Positions 1-9,062 are shown, counted from the stretch's first letter. The stretch: DNA of 64,000 nt from Bradyrhizobium sp. 1 (GCF_023073315.1 NZ_JADPJH010000033.1:819088-883087), one strand, 5' to 3'. Made by a program: numbers and translations. The notes: a model not told the origin generated them from the sequence alone.

Positions 1-2
1 GC

Positions 3-1508
3 TCAAGGCACAAGTTCAGGCGGTGGCGAGTGGTCGAGCACGTCGCCCTTGGCGCCTTCCAGCAGATCGATGCCGTAGGTTTCGACGACGAGCGGACCGC
101 GCTTGCGCTGCAATTGCGCGACCTGCGTCACCTTCGCGAAGAGGTCGTGGACGGCGGGATGGCGGTCGGGCTGCAGCTCGTCGACATAGATCAGCTTGCT
201 GGCGAGCAACTTCGGATCGGGCTCGGGCATGTTGACCCAGCGGATGCGCTGGTTCTGCTGTACGACGCAGGTGCCGCGCGGCAAGTAGAAGGCAAGCCAG
301 CCCGTGGTGCCATAATCCGGCGCCAGCACGCAGGTCGCGCCGTTGCGCGCGCGCGCGGCTTCGATTCCCGCAGCGAGCTCGCGCCAGCCGACGCCGACGC
401 TGCGCACCGTGGCATCGCGGCGATAGCCCGACAGCCAGCCCGTATTGGCCTGCACGATGAGGGCGGCAAACATCACGATTCCCGTGGGTGCAGCCCAGCG
501 CAGGCAAAAGTCAACCATGCGCCGCGCGCGCGGCTTCCACTGCACGAGATTGGCCGCGGCCGCAGCCGCAATGACGAAGGGCGGGTAGACCGGCGCAAAC
601 CAGTTGGCCTCGACGCGAGCATGAAGCGAATGCCAGACGAAATAGGCGACGATGGTCCAGAACATCGTCTCGATCAGCACACGCGAGGCCAGCGCGCCGG
701 CCCGGCGCCAGGTCAGCGCGTGCAGGCCCATCGCGCCGAGGATGAAGACCAGCGGGGTCGCGAACGCGATCTGGGTCGGGATCAGCTCGGCGATGAAGAC
801 GGGACGGAAGTCTTCGATTCTGGCGCGGCCGAGCTGCTTGACGAACGAAACCCATTGGTGATCCGCATTCCAGAGGATCACCGGCGAGAACAGCGCCAGC
901 GCAACGAGGCCGCCGAGATAGGGCCAGGGCGAGAGGAACCAGCGCCGCAGCTTTGGCACCGCCGCGAGCCAGATCAGGATCGCCGGCCCGAAGAACATCG
1001 CGGTGTATTTCGACAGCAGCGCCGCGCCGACAGCGACGCCGACCGCGAGCCACCAAGCGCCACGCCCGGTCTCCAGGACCTTTGCGAGGAAGAACAGCAC
1101 GAAGCTGGAGGCAACCAGCAACGGCGCATCGGGCGTCACGATCAGCGTTCCGACGGAGGCCATCATAGTCACGTTGAGCAGGATGGCGCTGGTCGCCGCC
1201 ACCCGCGCTCCGCCGAACAGAATCGCGGCGGAGCGATAGATCGCATAGCTCATCGGCAGCGCGAGCAGGATCGAGACGAGGCGGACGCCGAGCTCGGTGT
1301 CGCCCGCAATCATGGTGCCGGCGCGGATGACGTAGGCGACCATCGGCGGGTGGTCGTAATAACCGCCCGCGAGATTCTTCGACCACATCCAGTAATAGGC
1401 TTCGTCGAAGGTAATAGGCGTGAACGCGGCCGCGACCAGCCGCAAGGCGACCAGCGCGAGGATCACCAGCGCGGTGTTGCGGACGATCCGCGCGTCAGCC
1501 CCGCCCAT
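3..1508 (-). CDS. GT39 family (ArnT/PMT-like) membrane glycosyltransferase
   Basis: Polytopic inner-membrane glycosyltransferase of 501 aa that would move a sugar from a polyprenyl-phosphate donor to an acceptor on the periplasmic side. The first periplasmic loop carries the family hallmark FDEAYYWMW (residues 34-42, acidic pair D35-E36), followed by YYDHPPM near 50-56. About ten hydrophobic segments follow, then a soluble C-terminal region from about residue 370. Length is normal for the family. It lies 6 nt downstream of the GT2-GtrA gene, which could supply the lipid-linked sugar, so the two probably form one unit. The acceptor cannot be told from sequence; lipid A, O-antigen and protein are all possible. 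The stop codon lies 3 bases inside the window, so the gene is complete. Confidence 0.85.
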   Translation of the reverse strand: MGGADARIVRNTALVILALVALRLVAAAFTPITFDEAYYWMWSKNLAGGYYDHPPMVAYVIRAGTMIAGDTELGVRLVSILLALPMSYAIYRSAAILFGGARVAATSAILLNVTMMASVGTLIVTPDAPLLVASSFVLFFLAKVLETGRGAWWLAVGVAVGAALLSKYTAMFFGPAILIWLAAVPKLRRWFLSPWPYLGGLVALALFSPVILWNADHQWVSFVKQLGRARIEDFRPVFIAELIPTQIAFATPLVFILGAMGLHALTWRRAGALASRVLIETMFWTIVAYFVWHSLHARVEANWFAPVYPPFVIAAAAAANLVQWKPRARRMVDFCLRWAAPTGIVMFAALIVQANTGWLSGYRRDATVRSVGVGWRELAAGIEAARARNGATCVLAPDYGTTGWLAFYLPRGTCVVQQNQRIRWVNMPEPDPKLLASKLIYVDELQPDRHPAVHDLFAKVTQVAQLQRKRGPLVVETYGIDLLEGAKGDVLDHSPPPELVP

Positions 1509-1514
1509 CTCGCG

Positions 1515-2660
1515 CTATTTCTTGCGCCAGACGAACAGTCCGGACATCGCGTAGTTCCACACCACGCCCATCAGCGCACCGGCCAGGCCGGCCAGCCACC
1601 AGATCGGCTCCTGGTCGTAGACCGAGAAGGCGACGCCGACATTGGCGAGCAGCCCGACGCTGCACACGATGTAGAACGCGATCAGGCCGCGCAGCAGCCC
1701 AAAACCCTTCAGCCGCTGGTCGCGATAGGTGAGGAAGTTGTTGAGGATGAAGTTGCCGGTCATGGCAACGAGCGCGCCCGCAGCCTGCGCCTCCGCGAAC
1801 GGCGCCTTGAAGATCTGAAGTGCAATGAACAGCGTGGTCAGATGCACCACGAGGCCGATGCCGCCGACCATCGCGAACAGGACGAAGCGCAGCGAGATGG
1901 CATCGTTGGTGAACTTCGCCAGCACCAGCCCGAGAAAGTCCAGTGCGACCATGGAATCGAGCTTGCTCTCGCCGTGTTGGCGCTCACCGAACGTGTAGGG
2001 GATTTCGACGGCTCGCAAGGTGCCGTTCGAGCTGGCGACGAGGTCGAGCAGGATCTTGAAGCCGTGCACCGACAATTTCGGCGCGAGCTGCTCGAAACGG
2101 TCGCGGCGAACCATGAAGAAGCCACTCATGGGATCGGCGATCTCGACCCGCAGCATCTTCCTGGCGAACTCGGTCGCCAGCGCGCTGGCGCCGGCGCGCT
2201 GCTTGTTGAAGCCTTCGGTCTTGTAGCCCTCGATGTAGCGGCTACCGACCACGAGATCGGCCTCGTCGCTTGCGAGCAGCAGCAGCATCTTCGGCAGCTG
2301 CGTCTCGTCGTGCTGGAGGTCGGCGTCGATCACGGCCACAAAGGGCGCGCTCGAGGCCAGGATGCCCTCGATGCAGGCACCCGACAGGCCGCGGCGGCCG
2401 ATGCGGCGGACACAGCGTACGCGGCTGTCCTGCTGCGCCAGCGCGCGCACGACGTCCCAGGTGCCGTCGGGCGAATTGTCGTCGACGAACACCACTTCCC
2501 AGGCGACGTTCGCGAGTGTCGCCTCCAGCCGCCGGTACAGCACCGTGACGTTGTCGCGCTCGTTGAAGGTCGGGACGATGACCGACAGTTCCGGTCCCTC
2601 TTGGGCCTGATTTTGGGCCTGCGGCGGATTGTCGGCACCCGGTTTGATCGCTTCATTCAT
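1515..2660 (-). CDS. GT2 glycosyltransferase fused to a GtrA-like membrane domain
   Basis: 381 aa. The N-terminal GT-A domain (about 25-235) has the dolichol-phosphate-mannose-synthase pattern: VIVPTFNERDN near 28-37, DDNSPDGT near 60-67, and a DAD metal/nucleotide motif at 112-114. The C-terminal part (about 245-375) has four hydrophobic segments of GtrA type. Such fusions make undecaprenyl-phosphate-linked sugars and are thought to help flip them. The start chosen is the ATG giving MNEAIKPG, because the 49 upstream codons look non-coding. The neighbouring GT39 gene is the likely consumer of the lipid-linked sugar. Confidence 0.85.
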   Translation of the reverse strand: MNEAIKPGADNPPQAQNQAQEGPELSVIVPTFNERDNVTVLYRRLEATLANVAWEVVFVDDNSPDGTWDVVRALAQQDSRVRCVRRIGRRGLSGACIEGILASSAPFVAVIDADLQHDETQLPKMLLLLASDEADLVVGSRYIEGYKTEGFNKQRAGASALATEFARKMLRVEIADPMSGFFMVRRDRFEQLAPKLSVHGFKILLDLVASSNGTLRAVEIPYTFGERQHGESKLDSMVALDFLGLVLAKFTNDAISLRFVLFAMVGGIGLVVHLTTLFIALQIFKAPFAEAQAAGALVAMTGNFILNNFLTYRDQRLKGFGLLRGLIAFYIVCSVGLLANVGVAFSVYDQEPIWWLAGLAGALMGVVWNYAMSGLFVWRKK

Positions 2661-2924
2661 GACGGCAGCGTATATCCGCCGCGTCCTGCGCTGCCAAGTT
2701 CTTGAGCTAAGAGCCGGGGTTTTCTCTTGGGGAGCGGGCCGCAAAGGGGCCCCAAAATGCCAACGACCCCGGAATGGTGGACCGCGCGTACATCCGGCGC
2801 AGCCCAAGCTATTCCAAGGTCGTTCCAGCGCCGGAGTTTTCGCTCAACGTCGCCGTTAGAAGCTAGATAGGGACGGCAAAACCGCTTTGCAAGGGGTCAA
2901 AAGACGCCTTTTTCGGTCCCTTTG

Positions 2925-3125
2925 CTAGTTCGGGACTTCCTTGATCACCGGGCCGCGCGGCGCGGGCGCGACCGGGGCTGCTGGCGCCGCAGCAGTGGCC
3001 GGCTCGGCCTTTGCCGGCCTGGCCGGCTTGCCGTACTGACCGATCGGCCCGAGGACAACGGCGGCCGCAAGCACGACCGCCGCGACGATCGCGCCCAGAA
3101 TGCCACCTACCGACTCAGACGACAT
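2925..3125 (-). CDS. Small single-pass membrane protein, Ala/Pro-rich tail
   Basis: 66 aa, not assigned to a family. One transmembrane segment (about residues 7-28, GGILGAIVAAVVLAAAVVLG) is followed by a low-complexity Ala/Pro/Lys tail ending in PVIKEVPN. The tail resembles linkers of small periplasm-facing anchors. No strong Shine-Dalgarno sequence precedes the ATG. Coding status rests on codon bias and the clear membrane segment. Function unknown. Confidence 0.55.
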   Translation of the reverse strand: MSSESVGGILGAIVAAVVLAAAVVLGPIGQYGKPARPAKAEPATAAAPAAPVAPAPRGPVIKEVPN

Positions 3126-3214
3126 GCAAGCCCATCCCTGTTCCAGATGCGGCCAGTGATACCACGGATGAACGCGCAGCCGGAAGGGCCACGGGACCGC
3201 AACTTCTCATGGGG

Positions 3215-3610
3215 CTATTTTGCTGGCGGCCGGTGCTTGACGAAGGCCGTCACGATATCCTTCTGCGCTGCTTCCACGGCCCTGTTCGCGGTAGCGAGAT
3301 GGGCGCCGCCTTCGATGGTCGGATATTGCGTGGTGAGATAGTCGAGCAAGGCCACCCGGTAATATTGCCGCTCCGACGGACAGGCGCCGGCGACCGAGCG
3401 ACCGAAATCCTGTTCCGTCATGCCCTGATTAGAGTCGCGCGAATATTCCCGTGCCAGGCAATGCCAGTAATCGTCGCGGCCCTGCATGGCGAGCTTCTGC
3501 GCACCCTTGGCATCGTCGTCATCGGCCATTGCCGAAGATACCACGGCTGAAGATATCATGGCAGCAGATGTCATCATCACGAGCGCCGCTCCCACCATCA
3601 GAATCCGCAT
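3215..3610 (-). CDS. Exported hypothetical protein
   Basis: 131 aa. A Sec signal peptide covers about residues 1-29 (MRILMVGAALVMM...SSAMA). The mature domain is short and mostly helical, with two cysteines (in HCLAREY and GACPSE) that could pair in the periplasm. I chose the ATG preceded by a perfect AGGAGG about 6 nt upstream, rather than the longer frame. I do not recognise the domain. It stands alone between a small membrane protein gene and the divergent DUF72 gene. Confidence 0.7.
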   Translation of the reverse strand: MRILMVGAALVMMTSAAMISSAVVSSAMADDDDAKGAQKLAMQGRDDYWHCLAREYSRDSNQGMTEQDFGRSVAGACPSERQYYRVALLDYLTTQYPTIEGGAHLATANRAVEAAQKDIVTAFVKHRPPAK

Positions 3611-3690
3611 TCTTGTCCTCCTTTTCGCGGGCAACGTTGCAAGCTTAGACGGGACGCGACAACTGGCCAATCACATCTGCTTTGATTAGG

Positions 3691-4548
3691 ATGAAGCCTC
3701 CCTCCCCGTCGATGCGAGATCATTCCGTGGCCAAAGCAAAAACTGCGCCCAAAAAATCAGGCAACATCTTCATCGGCGTCGGCGGCTGGACTTTTGAGCC
3801 CTGGCGCGGTGTGTTCTATCCGGAGAAGCTGACGCAGGCGAAGGAGCTGTCCTATGCGGCTTCGAAGCTGACCTCGATCGAGATCAACGGCACTTACTAC
3901 GGCTCGCAGAAGCCGGAGAGCTTTCGCAAATGGGCGGGCGAGGTGCCTGATGGTTTCGTGTTTTCATTGAAGGGCCCGCGCTTCGCCACCAACCGCCGCG
4001 TGCTTGCCGAAGCCGGCGATTCCATCAAGCGGTTCTATGATTCCGGCGTGCTGGAACTCGGCGACCGTCTCGGGCCGGTGCTGTGGCAGTTCGCGCCGAC
4101 CAAGAAGTTCGACGGCGCCGATTTCGGCAAGTTCCTCGAGCTGTTGCCGCGCAAGCTCGAGGGGCGCGCGCTGCGCCATGTCGTCGAAGTGCGTCATGAT
4201 AGTTTCTGCACGCCTGATTTCGTGACGCTGATCCGCGAATTCGAGACGCCGGTCGTGTTCGCCGAGCACGGCAAATATCCAGCGATTGCCGACGTCGCGA
4301 GCGACTTCGTCTATGCGCGGCTCCAGAAGGGCAATGACGAGATCAAGACCTGCTATCCGCCGAAGCAGTTGGACGCCTGGGCCGAGCGCCTTCAGGCCTG
4401 GGCCGACGGCAGCGAGCCCGACGATTTGCCGAAGGTTGAGAAGACAAAACCGAAGAAAGAACCGCGCGACGTGTTCGCTTACGTCATCCACGAGGGCAAG
4501 GTGCGCGCGCCGCACGGCGCCATGGAACTGATCGCAAGGGTGAGCTGA
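3691..4548 (+). CDS. DUF72 (YecE-like) protein
   Basis: 285 aa from this ATG. It carries the DUF72/YecE signature GxGGWxFEPWRGxFYP early on (about 30-45) and the TIM-barrel-like body of the family, with FSLKGPRF and LWQFAPT motifs. The biochemical function is not established. The C-terminus is Lys-rich. The start is uncertain: an ATG at 3712 and a GTG at 3727 are alternatives, and the conserved domain begins only after them. The DUF488 gene follows 9 nt downstream; pairing with DUF488 is common in proteobacteria and suggests one operon. Confidence 0.85.
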   Translation: MKPPSPSMRDHSVAKAKTAPKKSGNIFIGVGGWTFEPWRGVFYPEKLTQAKELSYAASKLTSIEINGTYYGSQKPESFRKWAGEVPDGFVFSLKGPRFATNRRVLAEAGDSIKRFYDSGVLELGDRLGPVLWQFAPTKKFDGADFGKFLELLPRKLEGRALRHVVEVRHDSFCTPDFVTLIREFETPVVFAEHGKYPAIADVASDFVYARLQKGNDEIKTCYPPKQLDAWAERLQAWADGSEPDDLPKVEKTKPKKEPRDVFAYVIHEGKVRAPHGAMELIARVS

Positions 4549-4557
4549 GGATGGTTC

Positions 4558-5019
4558 ATGGCAAAGGCAAAAAAGCTCTTCACCATCGGCTATGAGCAGA
4601 CACCGCCCAAGGCGGTGCTGGACGAGCTGGAGCAGGCCGGCGTCAAGCTCGTGGTCGACGTGCGCGCGGTGACGTCATCGCGCAGGCCCGGCTTTTCCAA
4701 GAAGCAGCTAACCGCAGGTCTCGATGAGCGCGGCATCGCTTACGTTCATCTCGCCGCGCTCGGCACGCCGAAGGAAGGCCGCCTCGCCGCACGCAGCGGG
4801 CAATACGATGTGCTGGAAAAGATCTACGCAAAGCACCTGAAGACGCCGCAGGCGCGGGAAGAGATGGACGAGCTCTCGGCGCTGGTGATGAAGGCCGGCC
4901 CGGTGTGCCTGCTTTGCTATGAGCGCGACCACACCCACTGCCACCGCCAGATGATCGCGGAGATCATCGAGGAGCGCGATGGGGTCGCGGTCGAGAATCT
5001 TGCGGGACGGCAGGTTTAG
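4558..5019 (+). CDS. DUF488 family protein
   Basis: 153 aa. It matches the DUF488 pattern: an N-terminal FTIGYEQ, VVDVRAVTSSRRPGFSK near 38-54, and a C-terminal CLLCYERDHTHCHRQ (about 118-132) whose Cys/His cluster is the most conserved part of the family. A GAGG ribosome site sits just upstream. It is probably translated with the preceding DUF72 gene. The molecular role is unknown. Its last 4 bases overlap the convergent PhzF-like gene. Confidence 0.85.
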   Translation: MAKAKKLFTIGYEQTPPKAVLDELEQAGVKLVVDVRAVTSSRRPGFSKKQLTAGLDERGIAYVHLAALGTPKEGRLAARSGQYDVLEKIYAKHLKTPQAREEMDELSALVMKAGPVCLLCYERDHTHCHRQMIAEIIEERDGVAVENLAGRQV

Positions 5020-5930
5020 CCCTCCCCAGCCAGGCTGAACGTCCCTTCCATCATCTTCACGCAGTTGCCGCCGACATGGGCAGAGACGATCTTGCCGTCC
5101 TGCTTGCGCACGCGGGTGCGCAGAATGCTCGGCCGGCCCATGTCAAAGCCCTGGCCAACCGTGAGCTTCAACTCGCGGTCGCGCGTGGGGTCGAGATCGG
5201 CGAACAGTGAAACGGCCGCGACCGTGGCGCTGCCGGTGGCTGGGTCTTCGGCAAAGCCACCAGTGCCGCGCATGAACATCCGCGCCTGCCGGTCGCAAGA
5301 CGCCTCCGACGCGGAGACGTCACGCGTGTAGAACCACACCGAGAAGGCGCCGTCGCGCGGCAATGCCCGGCCGAAGGCTGCGGCGTCGGGCCTCGCGCGC
5401 TTGAGCGCATCGCGCGAATGCAGCTCCGCCACCAGAAACGGCGTTCCGACGCTGACGACTTGTGGCAGGTGGCGATCGGTCTTGATGTCATCAGCTGTCA
5501 AGGAGATGCAGGCCGCGACGTCCTCGGCGGAAAACTGCGCGAGCTTGGACAGCGGCTGCGGCGCGGTCAGCTCGGTGCTGACCACCCTTCCCTGCTCCCG
5601 CACGATATCGACCGGAACCAGCCCCGCTTTCTCCTCGAACAAGAGGCGCGGCTTCGGCTCTTTCGCGAGGCTCGCCAGCACGAAGGCCGTGCCGACATTG
5701 GGATGGCCGGCGAAGGGAAGCTCCCTTACCGGCGTGAAGATGCGTACCTCGGCGTCATTGGCCTTGTCGCGCGGCGGCAGCACGAAGGTGGTCTCGGAAT
5801 AGTTGAACTCGGTCGCGATCGCCTGCATCTGCGCGGTCGTGAGCCCGCCGGCATCGAGCACCACGGCGAGCTGGTTGCCGCCGAAAGCGCGGTCGGTGAA
5901 CACGTCGACGGTGATGTAGCGGCGCTGCAT
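5016..5930 (-). CDS. PhzF family isomerase-like protein
   Basis: 304 aa. The N-terminus shows the PhzF signature: YITVDVFTDRAFGGNQLAVV (about 4-23), then NYSETTFV with the Glu that acts as general acid/base in PhzF. The second half repeats the fold with GTGGFAEDPATGSA (about 225-240). Family members are diaminopimelate-epimerase-like isomerases; PhzF itself works in phenazine synthesis, but no other phenazine gene is nearby, so the substrate is unknown. The start at MQRRYITVD was preferred over a 24-residue upstream extension. Confidence 0.85.
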   Translation of the reverse strand: MQRRYITVDVFTDRAFGGNQLAVVLDAGGLTTAQMQAIATEFNYSETTFVLPPRDKANDAEVRIFTPVRELPFAGHPNVGTAFVLASLAKEPKPRLLFEEKAGLVPVDIVREQGRVVSTELTAPQPLSKLAQFSAEDVAACISLTADDIKTDRHLPQVVSVGTPFLVAELHSRDALKRARPDAAAFGRALPRDGAFSVWFYTRDVSASEASCDRQARMFMRGTGGFAEDPATGSATVAAVSLFADLDPTRDRELKLTVGQGFDMGRPSILRTRVRKQDGKIVSAHVGGNCVKMMEGTFSLAGEG

Positions 5931-6054
5931 CTTTCGCTTCCCTTCACGCAAAGTGCAGCCGCGATCGGCTGCATCGCGCAGCACTCTACAAGCCGGCGAC
6001 ATCGTCCGTCATGCCCCAAAATTGAGTGCAATCGGAGCAATCGCGGACGGCGCG

Positions 6055-6948
6055 TCAGAAGCGGAAGAGCTGATGTGGAGAGGCCGACACTTGCGCACGC
6101 TCGCCCGGATCGGCGATCAGCGTGTCGAGAAACTGCCGGTTTTTCTCGTAAGTCTGGGTGACCTCGAACTGGGTGTGCGGCCAGTCGCTGCCCCACAACA
6201 ATCGGTCGAGACCGTAAGCGTTGCGCAGCAGCGGATAAGCCGCCTTCGCAAAATCTTCGCCGGCCGCGCCGTTGCGATATGGCGCGGAGATCTTGACCCA
6301 GACGTTCTTCGTCGCGCCGAGCTTCAGCACGGACTGGAAGCCGGGATCAGCGATACCGAGCTTTGGGTCCGGCAGCGTGTAGTGATCAAGCACGACAGTG
6401 ACACCGTAATCGAGCAGTTGCGGCGCGAGCACGGCGAGATCGGAGGCGTTACGCTGGATCTCGATCTGCCAACTGAGAGCCTTCACGTTTCCGAGCAGCG
6501 CCTTCCATTCGGCAGCGCCAAGATCCGGCAAAGGCTGACCGACAAGATTGAGACGGATGCCGACCACCCCGGCGCGGTCGAGCGTGCGCAGCTCGTCGGG
6601 GGACACGGCGAGATCGACCACGGCGATGCCGCGCAGGCGTCCATTCGCCTGTTTCAGGCACTCGACCAGGTACGAATTATCGGTGCCGAGAAAGCTCGGC
6701 TGCACCAGCACGCCGTTGGTCATGCCGTTGCGGTCGAGCTGCTCCAGGTAGAGCGCGAGCGGCGCGTCATAGTCGGGCGCATAGCGCCGTCCCGGTGCGA
6801 GCTTGAGGCCGCGGTGAAAGACATGGGCGTGGGTGTCGATAACAGGCAAGGCCGCCTCACTCGTGGCTGTGGTCGCAGCCACTGTGGCGAGCGACGCGAG
6901 ACCCGCGCCAAACTGGCGGCGCGTGAGGCCGCGCGGGACGAATGTCAT
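6055..6948 (-). CDS. Tat-exported amidohydrolase, LigI/PDC-hydrolase-like
   Basis: 297 aa. A twin-arginine signal is visible (TRRQFGAG near residues 9-16, hydrophobic stretch, Ala-rich cleavage region about 35). The mature protein is a TIM-barrel metal-dependent hydrolase with DTHAHVF (HxH metal site), a VLDHYTLPDP strand and WGSDWPHTQF with the catalytic Asp. This is the layout of 2-pyrone-4,6-dicarboxylate lactonases and related lactonases. It follows the MFS transporter gene by 22 nt and closes a repressor-transporter-hydrolase operon. A periplasmic location is unusual for this family. The lactone substrate is not known. Confidence 0.82.
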   Translation of the reverse strand: MTFVPRGLTRRQFGAGLASLATVAATTATSEAALPVIDTHAHVFHRGLKLAPGRRYAPDYDAPLALYLEQLDRNGMTNGVLVQPSFLGTDNSYLVECLKQANGRLRGIAVVDLAVSPDELRTLDRAGVVGIRLNLVGQPLPDLGAAEWKALLGNVKALSWQIEIQRNASDLAVLAPQLLDYGVTVVLDHYTLPDPKLGIADPGFQSVLKLGATKNVWVKISAPYRNGAAGEDFAKAAYPLLRNAYGLDRLLWGSDWPHTQFEVTQTYEKNRQFLDTLIADPGERAQVSASPHQLFRF

Positions 6949-6970
6949 GGTGACTTCTCCCCATCCCGCC

Positions 6971-8212
6971 TCAGGCGCCCGTCGCGGCGGTCTGTTCAAA
7001 GACCTTGCCGCGGGTTTCGGGCAACAACACCACAGCGATCAGCACCAGCGAATAGGCAAAGGCCGCGTCGATGCCGATCGCGGGCCCGAGCCCGATATGG
7101 TCACTGAGATAGCCGACCAGGAACGGGAACGCGGCGGAGACGATGCGGCCGAAATTGTAGCAGAAGCCCACACCGGTGCCGCGCACGCCGGCCGGATAGA
7201 GCTCGCTGAACAGCGCCGCCATGCTGGCCGGGATGCCGGCGGAGAAGAATCCGAGCGGAAAGCCGAGCACCAGCATCTCGCCGTTGGTCAGCGGCGCAAA
7301 AATGTAGATCAGCACGGTGACGATGCAGGCACCGGCGAACAAGGTGACATTGGCACGGCGGCCGATGCGGTCGCTGATGATGCCGCTCGCGACGCAGCCG
7401 CAGAAGAAGGCGACGATGATCACGGCGAGATAGCCGCTGGATCCCAGCACGGAGAGATGCCGCACCTCGCGCAAATAAGTCGGCAGGAAGGTGGTGAGTG
7501 CGGCGTAGCCACCATGAGCACCGATGCCGAACAGGCCACCGATCAGGGTCGCACGCAGCACGTCGCGGTGGAAGATTCCGGACAGCGTGGCGAAGAACGG
7601 CGTCTTGTCGGCTGCCACCGCGCGCGGCGGCTCCTTCAAGCCGCGACGGATGAAGACGATGAGGAGCGCGGGCAACAGGCCCAGCGCAAAAAGCAGCCGC
7701 CAGGCGATGTCGGCGGGCGCGTAAGTGAAGACCAGCGCGGACAGCAGCACGGCTGCGCCCCAGCCCACGGCCCAGGCGCTCTGCACCGAGCCGAGCGCCT
7801 TGCCGCGGTGTTCGGGACGGATGATCTCGGCCATCAGCACCGCGCCGCAGGCCCATTCGGCGCCGAAGCCGAGGCCCTGGATTGCCTTGAGCACGAGCAG
7901 CTGGGTGTAAGTCATCGCGAACGCAGAGGCGAAGGTCGCAAGCGCGAAAGTGGCGACCGTGATCTGGAGCGCCTTGACGCGGCCAAAACGGTCGCCGAGC
8001 GCGCCGCCGATCCAGCCGCCGAACGCGCCGAAGAACAGCGTGACCGAACCGAGCAGGCCGGCATCGGCCTTGCTGATGCCGAAGGCTGCGATCAGCGCGG
8101 GGATGGCAAGGCCGAACATCTGGACATCGAGCGCATCCAGCGCCCAGCCGCCAAAGCTTGCCCAGAACGTGCGCTTCTCAAGCGGCGAGCATTCACTGTA
8201 CCAGTTCGACAT
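6971..8212 (-). CDS. MFS transporter, aromatic acid:H+ symporter type
   Basis: 413 aa with about 12 transmembrane helices. Loop 2-3 carries the MFS motif GGWIGGALGDRFGRVKAL (about 70-87), and a second half-motif CVASGIISDRIGRRA lies near 255. The N-terminus WALDALDVQMFGLAIPAL has the Asp-rich first helix seen in AAHS-type (PcaK/BenK-like) carriers. It lies between a GntR repressor gene (51 nt upstream) and a LigI-like hydrolase gene, so it probably imports the aromatic or lactone compound those two respond to. The exact substrate is unknown. Confidence 0.85.
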   Translation of the reverse strand: MSNWYSECSPLEKRTFWASFGGWALDALDVQMFGLAIPALIAAFGISKADAGLLGSVTLFFGAFGGWIGGALGDRFGRVKALQITVATFALATFASAFAMTYTQLLVLKAIQGLGFGAEWACGAVLMAEIIRPEHRGKALGSVQSAWAVGWGAAVLLSALVFTYAPADIAWRLLFALGLLPALLIVFIRRGLKEPPRAVAADKTPFFATLSGIFHRDVLRATLIGGLFGIGAHGGYAALTTFLPTYLREVRHLSVLGSSGYLAVIIVAFFCGCVASGIISDRIGRRANVTLFAGACIVTVLIYIFAPLTNGEMLVLGFPLGFFSAGIPASMAALFSELYPAGVRGTGVGFCYNFGRIVSAAFPFLVGYLSDHIGLGPAIGIDAAFAYSLVLIAVVLLPETRGKVFEQTAATGA

Positions 8213-8263
8213 GTTTTCCTACCCCCGTATGCGTTTGTTGCTTGGTATCGTTGAAAGGCCGCT

Positions 8264-8995
8264 TCACCTGATCTCGGCGTGGTAGCGGAAGCGATCCGCC
8301 GGCCCGCGCGAACGGCGCCATTCGATCGGTCGCCGCTCGAGGTCGAGCGCGAGACGCTCGATCACGATCAGCGGGGCACGCGACTCGAGCCTGAGCAGGC
8401 GCGCCTGCATCTCGTTGGCGGTCTCGACCGTCAATATTTCCTCGGCCGAAACCACGACCTCGCCGCAGCGCTGCTCGTAGAGCGGATACAGCAGGTCGCC
8501 GAACTCGGCGGTGTCGATCTCCAAGACCGGCGCGAAGCGCGATTGCTGGAGCCAGATCTCTTCGGCGAGCAACGGCACGTCGTCGATCAGACGCAGGCGC
8601 GACAGGCTGATCACGAGCTCGCCGACCGGAATACGCAGCGCCGATGCGACGGCGGATGTTGCAGGCACGCTCTTGCGCCTGATGATGCGGCTCTGCGGCA
8701 CGCGCCGCTCGCCGCTTTGGGACTGGAAGCGGAAGAAACGGAACAGCGAGGAATTGAAGCGTGCGCGGCGCACGAACGTGCCGCGGCCCTGCTGCCGCTC
8801 CAGCACATTGTCGCTGACGAGCTGGTCGATCGCCTTGCGCACGGTGCCGATGGCAACGCCGTAATGCGCCGCCAGCTCGGCCTCCGACGGGATCGGCTCG
8901 CCCGGCCGCCATTCATTGCGGTTGATCCGCGCGGCGAGGTCGTCGCGCAAAAGCTGGTAGCGTGGCAGGCGCTCGTCGCGAGGGGCTGAATTCAT
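8264..8995 (-). CDS. GntR/HutC family transcriptional regulator
   Basis: 243 aa. The N-terminal winged helix spans about residues 12-78 (PSEAELAAHYGVAIGTVRKAIDQL, then ERQQGRGTFV). The C-terminal UTRA ligand-binding domain (about 95-240) is of HutC type. It is the first gene of the operon with the MFS transporter and hydrolase and probably represses them. Its start codon lies inside a perfect 13-bp inverted repeat (8991-9020), which points to autorepression. No Shine-Dalgarno sequence is visible upstream, so the transcript may be leaderless or nearly so. The inducer is likely the transported compound. Confidence 0.88.
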   Translation of the reverse strand: MNSAPRDERLPRYQLLRDDLAARINRNEWRPGEPIPSEAELAAHYGVAIGTVRKAIDQLVSDNVLERQQGRGTFVRRARFNSSLFRFFRFQSQSGERRVPQSRIIRRKSVPATSAVASALRIPVGELVISLSRLRLIDDVPLLAEEIWLQQSRFAPVLEIDTAEFGDLLYPLYEQRCGEVVVSAEEILTVETANEMQARLLRLESRAPLIVIERLALDLERRPIEWRRSRGPADRFRYHAEIR

Positions 8996-9020
8996 CTAGT
9001 CATATAGATGACTAGATGAA
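8991..9020. promoter_or_regulatory. 13-bp perfect inverted repeat, probable GntR operator over start codon
   Basis: Left arm TTCATCTAGTCAT (8991-9003), 4-nt centre, right arm ATGACTAGATGAA (9008-9020), with no mismatch. The repressor ATG (minus strand) is at 8995-8993, inside the left arm. A minus-strand TTGACT at 9031-9026 could be a -35 box, which would place the repeat over the -10 region and the transcription start. Function as operator is inferred from symmetry and position. Confidence 0.75.
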
Positions 9021-9062
9021 AAGGGAGTCAAGCACTACTAAGATACCGAACCCTTGCGGGAC

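Noticed and set aside
30..2705. 891-codon plus-strand open frame opposite the two glycosyltransferases
   Set aside because: It lies on the strand opposite two genes with clear motifs, has an Arg/Glu/His-rich composition typical of antisense frames in high-GC DNA, and shows no domain.
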